Positions 1 to 7,189 of a DNA stretch of 42,010 bases are shown here, in pieces; position 1 is the stretch's first letter; the number at the start of each line of letters is the position of its first letter. Under the pieces are notes generated by a model that worked only from the letters and a program-made list of their open reading frames with translations, was not told where the DNA came from and searched no databases. This DNA is from a virus, in IMG/VR virus record IMGVR_UViG_3300022745_000067, positions 1-42,010 of that record; one strand, given 5' to 3'. A program made the translations under genes and the position numbers.

Positions 1-395
1 TCCACCTGGCGTAACAGCCGCAGGGCCTGGATGCTGTCGCGGTGGTCGGGGTTGTGGCCGGCGATCCACTCCAGCGCCCTATCGTCGGTGCTGGTCTTGT
101 CCTCCTCCACCTCGCCCTTCTTGCAGTAGGGGCTCTCCTCCAGGCCTAGCCCCTCCTCCCCATGTAGCCAATTCACTAGTTGCTTAGGGCTATTCCAGTT
201 CACATCCAATCCCCCCGTCCAATGGAGTAGCTCACGACGCAGTGCTTCGGCCCGCTCCCCCATATCCGCTTGTACCTGCAGGAGTACCTGGCGGTCTACG
301 GGGATGCCTGTCCTCTCCATGCTAATCACGGCACGGCCCACGGGGGCTAACAGGTTGGCGTGGTACTCCTTCGCCGTCCATTGCGTCGGGATCAT
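1..395 (-). CDS. DNA polymerase I family polymerase (N-terminal part, cut by window edge)
   Basis: This is the start of a family A DNA polymerase, which would synthesise the phage genome. About 131 residues are visible before the window ends. The segment with NWNSPKQLVNWL, followed by KTSTDDRALEWI and a helix ending LRLLRQV, matches the thumb region of PolA enzymes, where NxNSPKQL and KTKTGKPSTD-type motifs occur. The palm and finger motifs lie beyond base 1. The start codon at 395-393 overlaps the stop of the upstream exonuclease gene as ATGA, so the two are probably translationally coupled. The chain begins directly at the polymerase domain, so the exonuclease domain is a separate polypeptide. 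Family assignment is secure; catalytic residues cannot be checked here. Confidence 0.85.
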   Translation of the reverse strand, partial: MIPTQWTAKEYHANLLAPVGRAVISMERTGIPVDRQVLLQVQADMGERAEALRRELLHWTGGLDVNWNSPKQLVNWLHGEEGLGLEESPYCKKGEVEEDKTSTDDRALEWIAGHNPDHRDSIQALRLLRQV

Positions 396-1171
396 AGGGG
401 CCTCCACTGGTAAGGCAGGGTGCTAGGCTTGCGGTTGCGGATCCAATCAACTAGCTCGATGCCGCGGACGGCATCCATTAGGGAGTACTGGACCCACTCC
501 GCCCAGCGCGGGTGCCCGGGCGCGAAGTCCGCCACGTCATACTTGCCTGGCACAAGCTTTGGCTCTGGGTGGAACCGGCGCCAAGTTACCCGGGTATGTG
601 GCCGCCAGTTGCCTAGGTCGTCTAGGAAGTCGGTGGTTGCCCGGGCACGGCACGGCTTATCGCCACATACGCAGCCCCGCTCTGTGCTGGCTCGGACGAC
701 GACGGCCTCTTTGTCGTAGCTGACCATGTCCTTGAACGACGGACGCGCTGGGTACCCAAGTGCCCATTGCTCCATGTCCTTCAGGCCATAGGCGCGCATC
801 CCCGGGGCAGCCACGCGAGCATACTGCAGGGAATCCTGCATGTTGGCTACCTCGATCCCCTCATTCAACAGGGAATGGTGATCGTGTGGGGAGTTGTGGG
901 CCCACTTTATAATGTGGGGATTGCGGAGTACTGCCCGGATTGCAGGGCAGTCTAGAGCGGCACGGGGAAGGACGCGACCCACACCGATGTGGTACCCGCG
1001 CGGGTGGCGTCCCTCCGTCAATAGCCCGATCGACCAACAGTGGATACGAGCACGGTGCTGTGGGCTAGTCTTGTCGGGCTGCCCAAAGGTCTCCGTGTCC
1101 AGACCAAACTCGCCCGCCTTCTCTAGCGCTGCCGCAAGCAAAGGCCAGCGCGCTGGGTCATCCATCCACAT
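392..1171 (-). CDS. Stand-alone 3'-5' exonuclease (DnaQ/PolA proofreading-type)
   Basis: A 259-residue DEDD-fold exonuclease, probably the proofreading partner of the polymerase encoded next. Exo I is LDTE (D25, E27), Exo II is HNSPHD (N93, D97) and Exo III is YSLMD (Y229, D233), giving the full DEDDy set. Between Exo II and III lies an extra segment of about 100 residues with a CVCGDKPC cluster (C167, C169, C174) that could bind metal. In T7-type and Pol I-type polymerases this domain is fused to the polymerase; here its stop overlaps the polymerase start by four bases. The ATG at 1171 lies three bases after the preceding stop; M3 is an alternative. Proofreading in trans is inferred from gene order. 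Confidence 0.85.
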   Translation of the reverse strand: MWMDDPARWPLLAAALEKAGEFGLDTETFGQPDKTSPQHRARIHCWSIGLLTEGRHPRGYHIGVGRVLPRAALDCPAIRAVLRNPHIIKWAHNSPHDHHSLLNEGIEVANMQDSLQYARVAAPGMRAYGLKDMEQWALGYPARPSFKDMVSYDKEAVVVRASTERGCVCGDKPCRARATTDFLDDLGNWRPHTRVTWRRFHPEPKLVPGKYDVADFAPGHPRWAEWVQYSLMDAVRGIELVDWIRNRKPSTLPYQWRPL

Positions 1172-1173
1172 GA

Positions 1174-1359
1174 CTAGTTCGATTCGCTCGGGATGGGCTC
1201 GCTCTTCCCCGCCTCATCAAGTGCAGCCAGCATTATCCCGGCCGCTTCGTGGGCTTCCGTCTTGTTGCTGTCGTCCTCGTTTAGCGGGGGGTCGCACTCC
1301 ACCGCAATATGCACGCCGTCTTCGTGTGCGTCCTCGACCGTGATAACAATGCGCGTCAT
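1174..1359 (-). CDS. Small hypothetical protein
   Basis: A 61-residue acidic protein that I do not recognise. It begins MTRIVITVEDAHEDGVHIAVE, an alternating hydrophobic pattern typical of a beta hairpin, and continues with a charged helix (NKTEAHEAAGIMLAALDEA). The ATG overlaps the stop of the upstream gene as ATGA, and the stop lies three bases before the exonuclease start, so it is part of the replication operon. The tight coupling supports its being a gene; nothing in the sequence shows a function. Confidence 0.6.
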   Translation of the reverse strand: MTRIVITVEDAHEDGVHIAVECDPPLNEDDSNKTEAHEAAGIMLAALDEAGKSEPIPSESN

Positions 1360-1565
1360 AGGGGGTCTCCACCTGGGTTAATGGGCTGGTTGCGGATGAA
1401 CACGGGCTGCTTTGATAGGCTAATGCTTACCCGCACAACGCTCTCACCGTCGAGCTTGCAAGCGCGCTCTGCCCACCGCTGGCTCTTGTACACCGAGAGC
1501 TTGCCATTGAGTGTCTTTAGGTTGCCCTCTCTATCGACAACCACAAACAGTGCTGGGTTCGCCAT
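1356..1565 (-). CDS. Small hypothetical protein
   Basis: A 69-residue protein starting MANPALFVVVDREG. The open frame continues upstream, but this ATG overlaps the stop of the upstream gene (TAATG), which is the junction style of this operon, so I place the start here. The sequence looks like a small beta-rich fold (VVVDREGNLKTLNGKLSVYKS, then ESVVRVSISL). I see no catalytic motif or known domain. It sits between other tiny genes and the polymerase/exonuclease pair. Confidence 0.55.
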   Translation of the reverse strand: MANPALFVVVDREGNLKTLNGKLSVYKSQRWAERACKLDGESVVRVSISLSKQPVFIRNQPINPGGDPL

Positions 1566-1753
1566 TATGTTTTGCTCAGTAGTTTGTTGAGTCGCTTGGA
1601 GTCTAGGGGGGTTAGGCACCCGTAATCGATTGCGTTGGCCAGGGTCTCGGCGATCTCCACCCAGGGCTCCCCGTAGAATTGAGTGTCACCTAGCCACGCA
1701 GCCAGCGCCTCATTCAGACGACAGGCCAGAACCTCAACACTAGTAAGGGCCAT
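1565..1753 (-). CDS. Small hypothetical protein
   Basis: A 62-residue, mostly helical protein (MALTSVEVLACRLNEALAAWLG at the start). It overlaps the 3' end of the metallophosphoesterase gene by 14 bases and hands over to the next gene through a TAATG junction. I recognise no family. It probably belongs to the same transcript as the replication genes. Confidence 0.55.
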   Translation of the reverse strand: MALTSVEVLACRLNEALAAWLGDTQFYGEPWVEIAETLANAIDYGCLTPLDSKRLNKLLSKT

Positions 1754-2588
1754 ACAATGCAGTACCTCTCATTGCATAGGGTCGGCCGTCCGGTGTTCGC
1801 CGGATCAGGACCTGCTCCACATCAAACACCACATCACCTTGCACGTTCATGAAATGTACAAGGGCGAACCCCTGCTTGTGGCGCTCCGCATGGGGCCCGA
1901 GGAACTTGTCCTGTAGCTCCACGTGGATGTCTCTCATGTGCCCAATCGTCCAAGCGCCGTGGTCAACCGGCTGCCCGTACTTGTAAGTAGGGGTGATGCA
2001 GCTGTCAACCCTATGCGTGTGACCGTATAGGGTGTTCTGACCGGGGTAGTTTGCGAGGACGGCAGAAGCAGAGTGCTTTGAGAGACTGCCTCTCAACCTA
2101 TGCCCATGCGTGACGAGGAGCCGGCCCAGTTTTAGGGCGGTGGATTCCCCGTGCATGTGCCAATGGTCGAATAGGTCCCCATATAGCTCCCACCATTGCG
2201 TGTCCAGGAACCCCGGGTAGTCATCCTGGACCGCGTCCCACCAAGCGCAGTGGTTTCCCGTGAGGCAGTGCAGACCACCGGTTGGTTGGTGCGCTGCTCG
2301 CCGGTTGGACTTCACGATCCCAACGATGGTCCGCAGGATGGGCAATGCTGCGGCCCGCTCAGCGGCGATGGTGCCCTTCCCGTCCCTAAAGTTGCGCGCC
2401 GGGCGTCCGTGCCGGCTAATCCCCGCGCTGTCAAAGGTGTCGCCGATCAGGATGCACCCGTTAACCTGCTGGGTCTCGGCCACCTGCAACATAATCTCTA
2501 GGGCATCGTCATCTTGCTTATCGAAGTGGATATCCCCTGGGATTAGCCAGCAATCGCCCGTGCGCACGGGCACATCGGTGACGATCAC
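1740..2588 (-). CDS. Calcineurin-like metallophosphoesterase
   Basis: A 282-residue binuclear-metal phosphoesterase. The metal-binding motifs come in family order: GDIH (D19, H21), GD (49-50), GNH (111-113), THGH (160-163) and GHTH (189-192). Members hydrolyse phosphodiesters or phosphomonoesters, including DNA ends (SbcD/Mre11), nucleotides and RNA 2',3'-cyclic ends. The substrate cannot be read from sequence. The position between polymerase and helicase genes favours nucleic-acid or nucleotide processing. It starts with GTG in a GTGA overlap with the preceding stop. No nuclease partner of SbcC type lies beside it, so it probably acts alone. Confidence 0.85.
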   Translation of the reverse strand: MIVTDVPVRTGDCWLIPGDIHFDKQDDDALEIMLQVAETQQVNGCILIGDTFDSAGISRHGRPARNFRDGKGTIAAERAAALPILRTIVGIVKSNRRAAHQPTGGLHCLTGNHCAWWDAVQDDYPGFLDTQWWELYGDLFDHWHMHGESTALKLGRLLVTHGHRLRGSLSKHSASAVLANYPGQNTLYGHTHRVDSCITPTYKYGQPVDHGAWTIGHMRDIHVELQDKFLGPHAERHKQGFALVHFMNVQGDVVFDVEQVLIRRTPDGRPYAMRGTALYGPY

Positions 2589-3091
2589 AGTGGCAACTCC
2601 AATTGCTCCGGCTCCACGGGTGCATCTACCGAACCTGCAGCATCTTTAAGGGCGGCCTGCCTGGCCACCTCGGCCTCACCGTCCGCCGCTTGCCTCTCCA
2701 GCTCCTCCTTGGCAGCCATCACCCGCAGGGCAGGCACGTCAACGCCGGCATGGGCCGCCAGCTTCTCCAGTAGCCCCATGATACTGGTGCCCTGGGTCCC
2801 TAGGGGGTACCGGAGTAGTGCAACCAGTGCACAGGTTCCGAACTTGACCATGGTCTCGGCTGCAATCTGGTTGTCGTCCAGTGCCGCAACCAAGTCCATC
2901 GCGGACACCGACAGCATGCCGCGTCCCGGGTGACCCAATAGGCCTGCCTTGCTCTCCAGCACTACGCCAACAGGGGCAGCATGGAGGGTAAGCACGGCCG
3001 TGTTCCGCTTAGGCTTGGGCCCTGTCTTCTGGGGGCGCAGCCGGCGGCCATCCCGCTTGGCCTTTGCCCTGTACACACTAGTGGCGCTCAT
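2585..3091 (-). CDS. Hypothetical protein with C-terminal clamp-binding-like motif
   Basis: A 168-residue protein of unknown family. The N-terminus is strongly basic (about residues 8-30, KAKRDGRRLRPQKTGPKPKR), which suggests nucleic-acid contact. The middle is helical (MDLVAALDDNQIAAETMVKF), followed by a charged helical stretch (about 120-150). The last residues, EQLELPL, match the hexapeptide form of the bacterial sliding-clamp binding motif (QLxLxL, as in Hda QLSLPL), placed at the extreme C-terminus where such motifs are exposed. It is joined by ATGA/GTGA overlaps to the DUF3310 gene and the phosphoesterase. Clamp recruitment is inference; the motif is seen. Confidence 0.6.
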   Translation of the reverse strand: MSATSVYRAKAKRDGRRLRPQKTGPKPKRNTAVLTLHAAPVGVVLESKAGLLGHPGRGMLSVSAMDLVAALDDNQIAAETMVKFGTCALVALLRYPLGTQGTSIMGLLEKLAAHAGVDVPALRVMAAKEELERQAADGEAEVARQAALKDAAGSVDAPVEPEQLELPL

Positions 3092-3294
3092 CGAACCTCC
3101 TTTAGTATTGCCCGCTCCAGGTACCAGATTGCCTTCCGCAGGTCCTCCTCAAACGTGTCCGGGCTCTTGAGCCCCGCCCGTGTGATGTACTTGACCGCGT
3201 TGCCTAGGTGGTAGCCGAGGCCCTTTTCCTCAATAAAGTCGATCGTTTCGATCTGACCCGCCCGGTAATGCGACGGATTAATTTTGTCATCCAT
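3088..3294 (-). CDS. DUF3310-family phage protein
   Basis: A 68-residue protein with the family signature: INPSHYR, IETIDFIE, LGNAVKYITRAGLK, then EDLRKAIWYLER. This family is common in phages and is sometimes annotated as a nucleotide kinase without firm proof. I place the start at the ATG whose codon begins at 3294, because GGAGG lies five bases upstream and the protein then begins just before the conserved domain. The frame stays open back to a GTG at 3393 that overlaps the upstream stop (GTGA), which would add 33 non-conserved, A+T-richer residues; this longer form cannot be excluded. Confidence 0.8.
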   Translation of the reverse strand: MDDKINPSHYRAGQIETIDFIEEKGLGYHLGNAVKYITRAGLKSPDTFEEDLRKAIWYLERAILKEVR

Positions 3295-3389
3295 AGACCC
3301 TCCAGATTCGTCCGCAACAAAAGTCGGTGTACTAGGTGTAGGTGTAGCACCCACATAGGCCATAAAAGCGGGAATAGGAATATAATAGG

Positions 3390-3659
3390 TCACTTGGGCA
3401 CTTGACGCTTCACCCGGAAGAAGTAGCGGCCTGGGCAGTAATTCTCCTCGTAGATCGTGCCGAAGTTCTCCTTAGCCCAGCGCTTGGCCGCCTCTCGCGT
3501 GTGGAACATCTTACCCGGGTAGTTGTACGTCGGACCCAATGGCCCCGACACCACGCGCGTGTCCTCGCGCTTCCAGTCCTGGTAGTCGGACACTGGTTCG
3601 TCGCTGTCGATCGTAGGAATCGTGCCCACTGGTGGGCGTTCGTAGTCATCAGGGTTCAT
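3390..3659 (-). CDS. Hypothetical protein
   Basis: An 89-residue protein beginning MNPDDYERPPVGTIPTID. The start is chosen because its ATG overlaps the helicase stop (ATGA). The N-terminal third is acidic and probably disordered. The C-terminal half has a compact pattern (HTREAAKRWAKENFG ... GRYFFRVKR) reminiscent of small phage proteins that present data-field-like beta-alpha units, but I cannot assign a family. It lies between the helicase and DUF3310 genes. Confidence 0.6.
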   Translation of the reverse strand: MNPDDYERPPVGTIPTIDSDEPVSDYQDWKREDTRVVSGPLGPTYNYPGKMFHTREAAKRWAKENFGTIYEENYCPGRYFFRVKRQVPK

Positions 3660-4555
3660 AGGTTCTCGAATCGTGTCGCTGGGCCATTCCACCCCAGCCG
3701 GACAAAGCCCATAGGGCCGAAGTTAGCCTTAATCACGTGTAACTCTGCCGTATCATCTGCCACCGACTCTCCCCACTCCCTCTGCCACCGTCCCGGCCTA
3801 AACAGGCTCCACACGGCCTTTGTCGACTTCTCCAGCCGGCGACAGTACTCCGTGTCCCCTAGCGACGGCCGGATCCCGTTAATGTCCCGGTTATTCTGCC
3901 ATCGGTCCCTGCCGCGCTGGATCACGTCAGACTTCACCTGGCTGGCGATTACACTGGCCATTCGGTGCTTCACGGCGCGCTTTTGCAGTCCGACACCCAG
4001 CTTGGCAATGTCGTCTTCCAGGTTCCGCGATTCCCCAAATATTTGGGCGTAGTCCCCCAGGAACAGCCTTGCCGGGGTCCCCTCGGTCTCCTCCACCCAC
4101 GTGTCGATCATTGCCAACAGCTCAGCAACGTCGGGGCTCTCGAATTTGGCCTCAATCCTGGACGCCCACCCGGCGGCCTGGGCTGCTGCTAAATCTATGC
4201 GAGCCAGTTCGTCTTGTGACAGGTCCAGCCGGCCCATGTCGTTGGTCGCGACACCCGTATCCCCCGCTAATTGGCGCTCAGCTGTCGCGTCCTCGGGGTC
4301 TTCGCCTAGCACCCATAGCACACTGGCACCCGCCTTTGCCCCCGCCTCTGCCAAATGGCGCAGGAAGGCGCTCTTACCGTCCCCCGTGTGGGCTAGCAGC
4401 TCCGTGGCCAGCCCGATACGGACCCCGCCGAACACCCGATCGATCTCGGTAAACCCGGTGGGGATGTGCGTGAGCACTTGGTTACCCGAAGCCCGGCTTG
4501 CGACGTCCCGGCGTAAATCCAGGGCTCGCTGGCGTAGTGCCTGTGCGTAATTCAT
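3656..4555 (-). CDS. Replicative DNA helicase, DnaB-type RecA core only
   Basis: A 299-residue SF4 helicase that would unwind the phage fork. Visible motifs are the entry strand IPTGFTEIDRVFGG (31-44), Walker A AHTGDGKS (55-62), Walker B LFLGDY (164-169) and the sensor-like SQVKSD (205-210), matching DnaB SQLNR. The DnaB N-terminal helical domain is absent, so the chain is little more than the RecA motor, and no primase is fused. The ATG at 4555 has a GAGGGG ribosome site; it lies 74 bases inside the upstream gene, read in another frame. A GTG at 4477 would avoid the overlap but lacks a ribosome site. Confidence 0.85.
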   Translation of the reverse strand: MNYAQALRQRALDLRRDVASRASGNQVLTHIPTGFTEIDRVFGGVRIGLATELLAHTGDGKSAFLRHLAEAGAKAGASVLWVLGEDPEDATAERQLAGDTGVATNDMGRLDLSQDELARIDLAAAQAAGWASRIEAKFESPDVAELLAMIDTWVEETEGTPARLFLGDYAQIFGESRNLEDDIAKLGVGLQKRAVKHRMASVIASQVKSDVIQRGRDRWQNNRDINGIRPSLGDTEYCRRLEKSTKAVWSLFRPGRWQREWGESVADDTAELHVIKANFGPMGFVRLGWNGPATRFENL

Positions 4556-4955
4556 CGAACCCCTCGGTTATTGATGGCGGCACCTCCGCGACCGCCTTAG
4601 CGTGCCATTGTGGCCATTTCGCTAGCACGTCAATGAGCGTCAGCGTCCCCCGCAACCAGCCCTGGCGGGCTAGCCAGTCGCCCACCACCTTGCATTGCTC
4701 CACGGTTACCTCTAGCTGGGTCGCCGATTTGGACGCCCTCGCATAGCCCATGCCGCTATTAAGCGGTACGACCTTGCCACGGCTCGCTCCAATTAGGGCG
4801 GCCTCCAGAGGGCCGGATGCAATGCCCGTTACGGTAGGCGCTACCAGCTCCGTAAGCTTGGCGGCCACAGAGCGGACGACGGGGGAGGAAGACTGTGCAC
4901 CAACCAACTCCGTTAGTAGTGCGTGCTCCGCTTTGGTTAGCGACAGCTTCCTCAC
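4482..4955 (-). CDS. Hypothetical protein overlapping the helicase gene
   Basis: A 157-residue protein starting with GTG in a GTGA overlap with the zinc-ribbon gene. It begins with a helical hairpin (LTKAEHALLTELVG) and carries a winged-helix-like stretch (VEQCKVVGDWLARQGWLRGTLTLIDVLAKWPQWHAKA, about residues 83-119, here described rather than assigned). The tail is Gly/Pro-rich. Its last 74 bases also encode the start of the helicase in another frame. A helicase loader or replication accessory role would suit the position, but there is no family match I can defend. Confidence 0.6.
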   Translation of the reverse strand: MRKLSLTKAEHALLTELVGAQSSSPVVRSVAAKLTELVAPTVTGIASGPLEAALIGASRGKVVPLNSGMGYARASKSATQLEVTVEQCKVVGDWLARQGWLRGTLTLIDVLAKWPQWHAKAVAEVPPSITEGFDELRTGTTPASPGFTPGRRKPGFG

Positions 4956-5089
4956 TTGACCTCTCGCTTATGACCGTCGCACCCGTCGTGTTGAACCGGG
5001 TACCACGGGCACTCGCGGGAGCCCCAACGCTGGGGCCCTGGCCGGATGCTGACCAGCTTGTCACACTTCGGACAGTACCCCAGCGCCAT
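4952..5089 (-). CDS. Zinc-ribbon peptide (45 aa)
   Basis: A very short gene, MALGYCPKC at the start, then CPWYPVQHDGC and a basic tail ending KREVK. The four cysteines (6, 9, 27 and 37), with nearby histidine, suit a zinc ribbon. The ATG at 5089 lies just after the SSB-like gene stop, and its TGA forms a GTGA junction with the GTG start of the next gene, so it is placed exactly as a coupled gene should be. A nucleic-acid-binding accessory is plausible from position; no specific function is seen. Confidence 0.6.
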   Translation of the reverse strand: MALGYCPKCDKLVSIRPGPQRWGSRECPWYPVQHDGCDGHKREVK

Positions 5090-5091
5090 GA

Positions 5092-5490
5092 CTAGATCCC
5101 GTCTAGTGGCGAAGGGCCAGCGGGTGCCGTGAGGTCGGGGGCGGCGGTCGCCTGCACGTCGTCGGCCTCCTCCTTCTTGGCAAAGAAGCTCGCGCTCTTG
5201 GCCACTTGGAGCAACTTGGCGTACGGCATGTTGTCGTCCTTCACCACCACCCCCGCCTTGTTGGTGTACTCCTCTTGAATGAGCCCGCCACTCACAAAAA
5301 TCTGGTCACCCACCTTGAGGCGCGCCAGCACGTCCAAGTCCTGTCCACTAAAGATGCCGGTAAAGAACCGGTCGACGGCCTTCTTGCCGTACGTCTTATC
5401 CACCAGGCGCACCCGCATCCCGGGGCGCTCGCCCAGCTTGATCGACTCAGGGGCCTTAACAATCGTCGCGACAGTAGAGAAGTTGTTCAT
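5092..5490 (-). CDS. ssb: Single-stranded DNA-binding protein (OB fold)
   Basis: A 132-residue SSB-like protein that would coat ssDNA during replication and recombination. The fold is suggested by strands around MNNFSTVATIVKAPE, the loop-strand GDQIFVSGGLIQEEYTNKAG (typical SSB L45-like hairpin), and KLLQVAKSASFF, then a low-complexity acidic linker and the end SPLDGI, which loosely resembles the acidic SSB tip. I start at M15 of the open frame because AAGGA lies nine bases upstream and the longer form would overlap the preceding stop. It lies directly after the nuclease and annealing genes, forming a three-gene recombination set. Confidence 0.7.
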   Translation of the reverse strand: MNNFSTVATIVKAPESIKLGERPGMRVRLVDKTYGKKAVDRFFTGIFSGQDLDVLARLKVGDQIFVSGGLIQEEYTNKAGVVVKDDNMPYAKLLQVAKSASFFAKKEEADDVQATAAPDLTAPAGPSPLDGI

Positions 5491-5506
5491 TTTGTAGTCC
5501 TTTTCC

Positions 5507-6256
5507 TTACATTCCAGCTTTAGAGCAAACACTTGCAGACGGACAATACTTACACCAGGGACCCGGGCGCTCGACCACCCGGGACGTCATGCGCTTCCAC
5601 GCTTCCTGTAACTCCGACTCAAAACTAAGCAAGGCCAGGGGGCCAACCTTGTACCACAAATTCTCGCGGGTGGGCTCCCTAGACCGCTTGGGCCAGTGGG
5701 TAATCGACAGCTGGCACTCCTCCACCCGGGTCAACTTGGACGCCACCAACCCGTAAAACAGCGTCTGGGGCGTCACAACATCCGGGATTTGCCATCCAGT
5801 TTTGAGGTCATCCACCCAAGCCACGCCAGATGGCAGCACACCCAGCCAATCACACGTGCCAACCACACAAGAAGCAGCTCGAGTATTTTTCCACGCATCC
5901 ATTTCACTTGTGGGCCGATTCGATGGCCCCCGCTCAATCGCACCCGTAGCGCAATCGTAGCTAAGCGCCACCTCGTGGCGACCCAGGTTAGGTGGGTACA
6001 GGTTCACCCTATAAGGGTCCCACATCGACGCAAAGGGCTCGGCCGCCGCCTCCCTGTCGGCCTTGGCTAGGTGCATTGCCGTACCCCAATCGGCTGCCGC
6101 AGTTGGCCCCTCAGGGGGGTCGGTAAGAGGCCGCTTATCATTGTGCAATGACGGCATGTAGCCGTCTGACCACTTTCCGCGATCCAGCCGAGGCAGGTAG
6201 CTAGCGGCCGTACACTCCATGTGGCGATGGAGGCTACTTGCCCGCGCCCAGGGCAT
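5507..6256 (-). CDS. PD-(D/E)XK nuclease, Cas4/RecB-like with Fe-S cysteines
   Basis: A 249-residue nuclease likely to resect double-strand ends for the annealing protein encoded upstream. The core has GTCDW then WVDDLKTG, the D...(D/E)xK metal site with the lysine of motif III. One N-terminal cysteine (C15 in HMECTAASYLPR) and three C-terminal cysteines (C235, C238, C244 in CKYCPSASVC) are the four-cysteine pattern that holds an Fe-S cluster in Cas4 and AddB nucleases. I prefer the ATG at 6256 over a TTG at 6283. It overlaps the 3' end of the ERF gene by 23 bases. Unrelated CRISPR genes are absent, so this is a phage recombination exonuclease rather than a CRISPR component. Confidence 0.8.
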   Translation of the reverse strand: MPWARASSLHRHMECTAASYLPRLDRGKWSDGYMPSLHNDKRPLTDPPEGPTAAADWGTAMHLAKADREAAAEPFASMWDPYRVNLYPPNLGRHEVALSYDCATGAIERGPSNRPTSEMDAWKNTRAASCVVGTCDWLGVLPSGVAWVDDLKTGWQIPDVVTPQTLFYGLVASKLTRVEECQLSITHWPKRSREPTRENLWYKVGPLALLSFESELQEAWKRMTSRVVERPGPWCKYCPSASVCSKAGM

Positions 6257-6902
6257 TCTTGGTCGTCCTGGCGATGTCGCCAATGGCCAGTTGGTCTTCT
6301 GGCTTCATCTCCTTTGCCAGCTTCAGCGCCATCTCCCATTGCGCCATGGTGGTGCTCGCCTTGAAGTGGGCCGTCACCTCGTCTAGCGTAGGCACCCGGA
6401 CCTTGGGGGCCTTACGCACGCCCCCCTTGATGGGCTCACCCTGGTCGTCTGTATCCTCCATGCCACCCGCCAGCAATGCCTGGACAAGAGCTTGCTTAAA
6501 CGCGTAGGTACCAGCCTTGCCGCCGGCTTTGTCCTGACTGTCAGCGCCTTGGCCATAGCCCGCTACATCGATGTAGCTCGCGTCCTCTACGGCCTGGATG
6601 CGGATCCGGACCTGGACCTCCGCCATGGTGCCATGGGAGCCCGGCTTGTTGCCTTCGATGACCTCCCCCTTGCCGACCGACTGGACCGGGTAGATGAGAA
6701 TACCCAGGTCGTTGCAGATGCCACGTAGCCGGTCAACGAGTGTGTCGGCGGACCGGACCTTGAACCGGACCCCGTCCTTTTCAACGGCCTTAAGCACCCC
6801 ACATCGCTTACGTAGCTCAACCATCAAGGCAAGGATGGCGCCGGGGCGACAGGTCATCGGACCATACTCGTCATCGTAAACTATGCCGCGATCGTTAATC
6901 AT
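6234..6902 (-). CDS. ERF-family single-strand annealing protein
   Basis: A 222-residue recombinase of the ERF superfamily, which anneals complementary ssDNA in phage recombination. The diagnostic block is at residues 115-140, GYGQGADSQDKAGGKAGTYA, followed by FKQALVQAL, matching the family pattern G(E)GxDxxDKxxxKAxTYAxKYxL. The N-terminal part (IYPVQSVGK ... EVQVRIRI) is the usual beta-rich half, and the C-terminus is an extended helical tail. It sits immediately before a Cas4/RecB-like nuclease and an SSB-like gene, the same logic as lambda Red or RecET. Its ATG overlaps nothing upstream by frame, but the upstream gene ends in an ATGA junction with it. Confidence 0.85.
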   Translation of the reverse strand: MINDRGIVYDDEYGPMTCRPGAILALMVELRKRCGVLKAVEKDGVRFKVRSADTLVDRLRGICNDLGILIYPVQSVGKGEVIEGNKPGSHGTMAEVQVRIRIQAVEDASYIDVAGYGQGADSQDKAGGKAGTYAFKQALVQALLAGGMEDTDDQGEPIKGGVRKAPKVRVPTLDEVTAHFKASTTMAQWEMALKLAKEMKPEDQLAIGDIARTTKNALGAGK

Positions 6903-7189
6903 TCGTGAACCTCAAACCTATAGGCGCTCAGTTTTGCGAGTGTGACCCGACCATCCGCCGCCTTGAGCTTGACCCCATAATCTTCGTATCCAGACTCAAT
7001 CCAATGGCCAAGAACGGTGCGGACCCACTGTTTTTGCTGGTCAGTACAGGGCAAGGACCCGCACTTGATATAATCCAACAAGAGCCTACACACAACACTC
7101 GGCGTCATTCCATGGACTAAGACGGAGTAGTACCTATCTCTGTCTCCGTCCTCGGACCAGACAGTTAATGTGGCCTCTATGGCTTTCAT
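6899..7189 (-). CDS. Hypothetical protein
   Basis: A 96-residue protein, MKAIEATLTVWSEDGDRDRYY at the start, then helical (VCRLLLDYIKCG) and ending YRFEVHE. It is linked by ATGA overlaps to both neighbours. I do not recognise it. The alternation of a beta start, a two-helix middle and a beta end suggests a small globular protein. Being first before the ERF gene, it may be co-translated with it. Confidence 0.6.
   Translation of the reverse strand: MKAIEATLTVWSEDGDRDRYYSVLVHGMTPSVVCRLLLDYIKCGSLPCTDQQKQWVRTVLGHWIESGYEDYGVKLKAADGRVTLAKLSAYRFEVHE

Noticed and set aside
420-1343. Plus-strand open frames across the exonuclease gene
   Set aside because: No ribosome sites and basic, low-complexity translations; they shadow the minus-strand gene with its full motif set.
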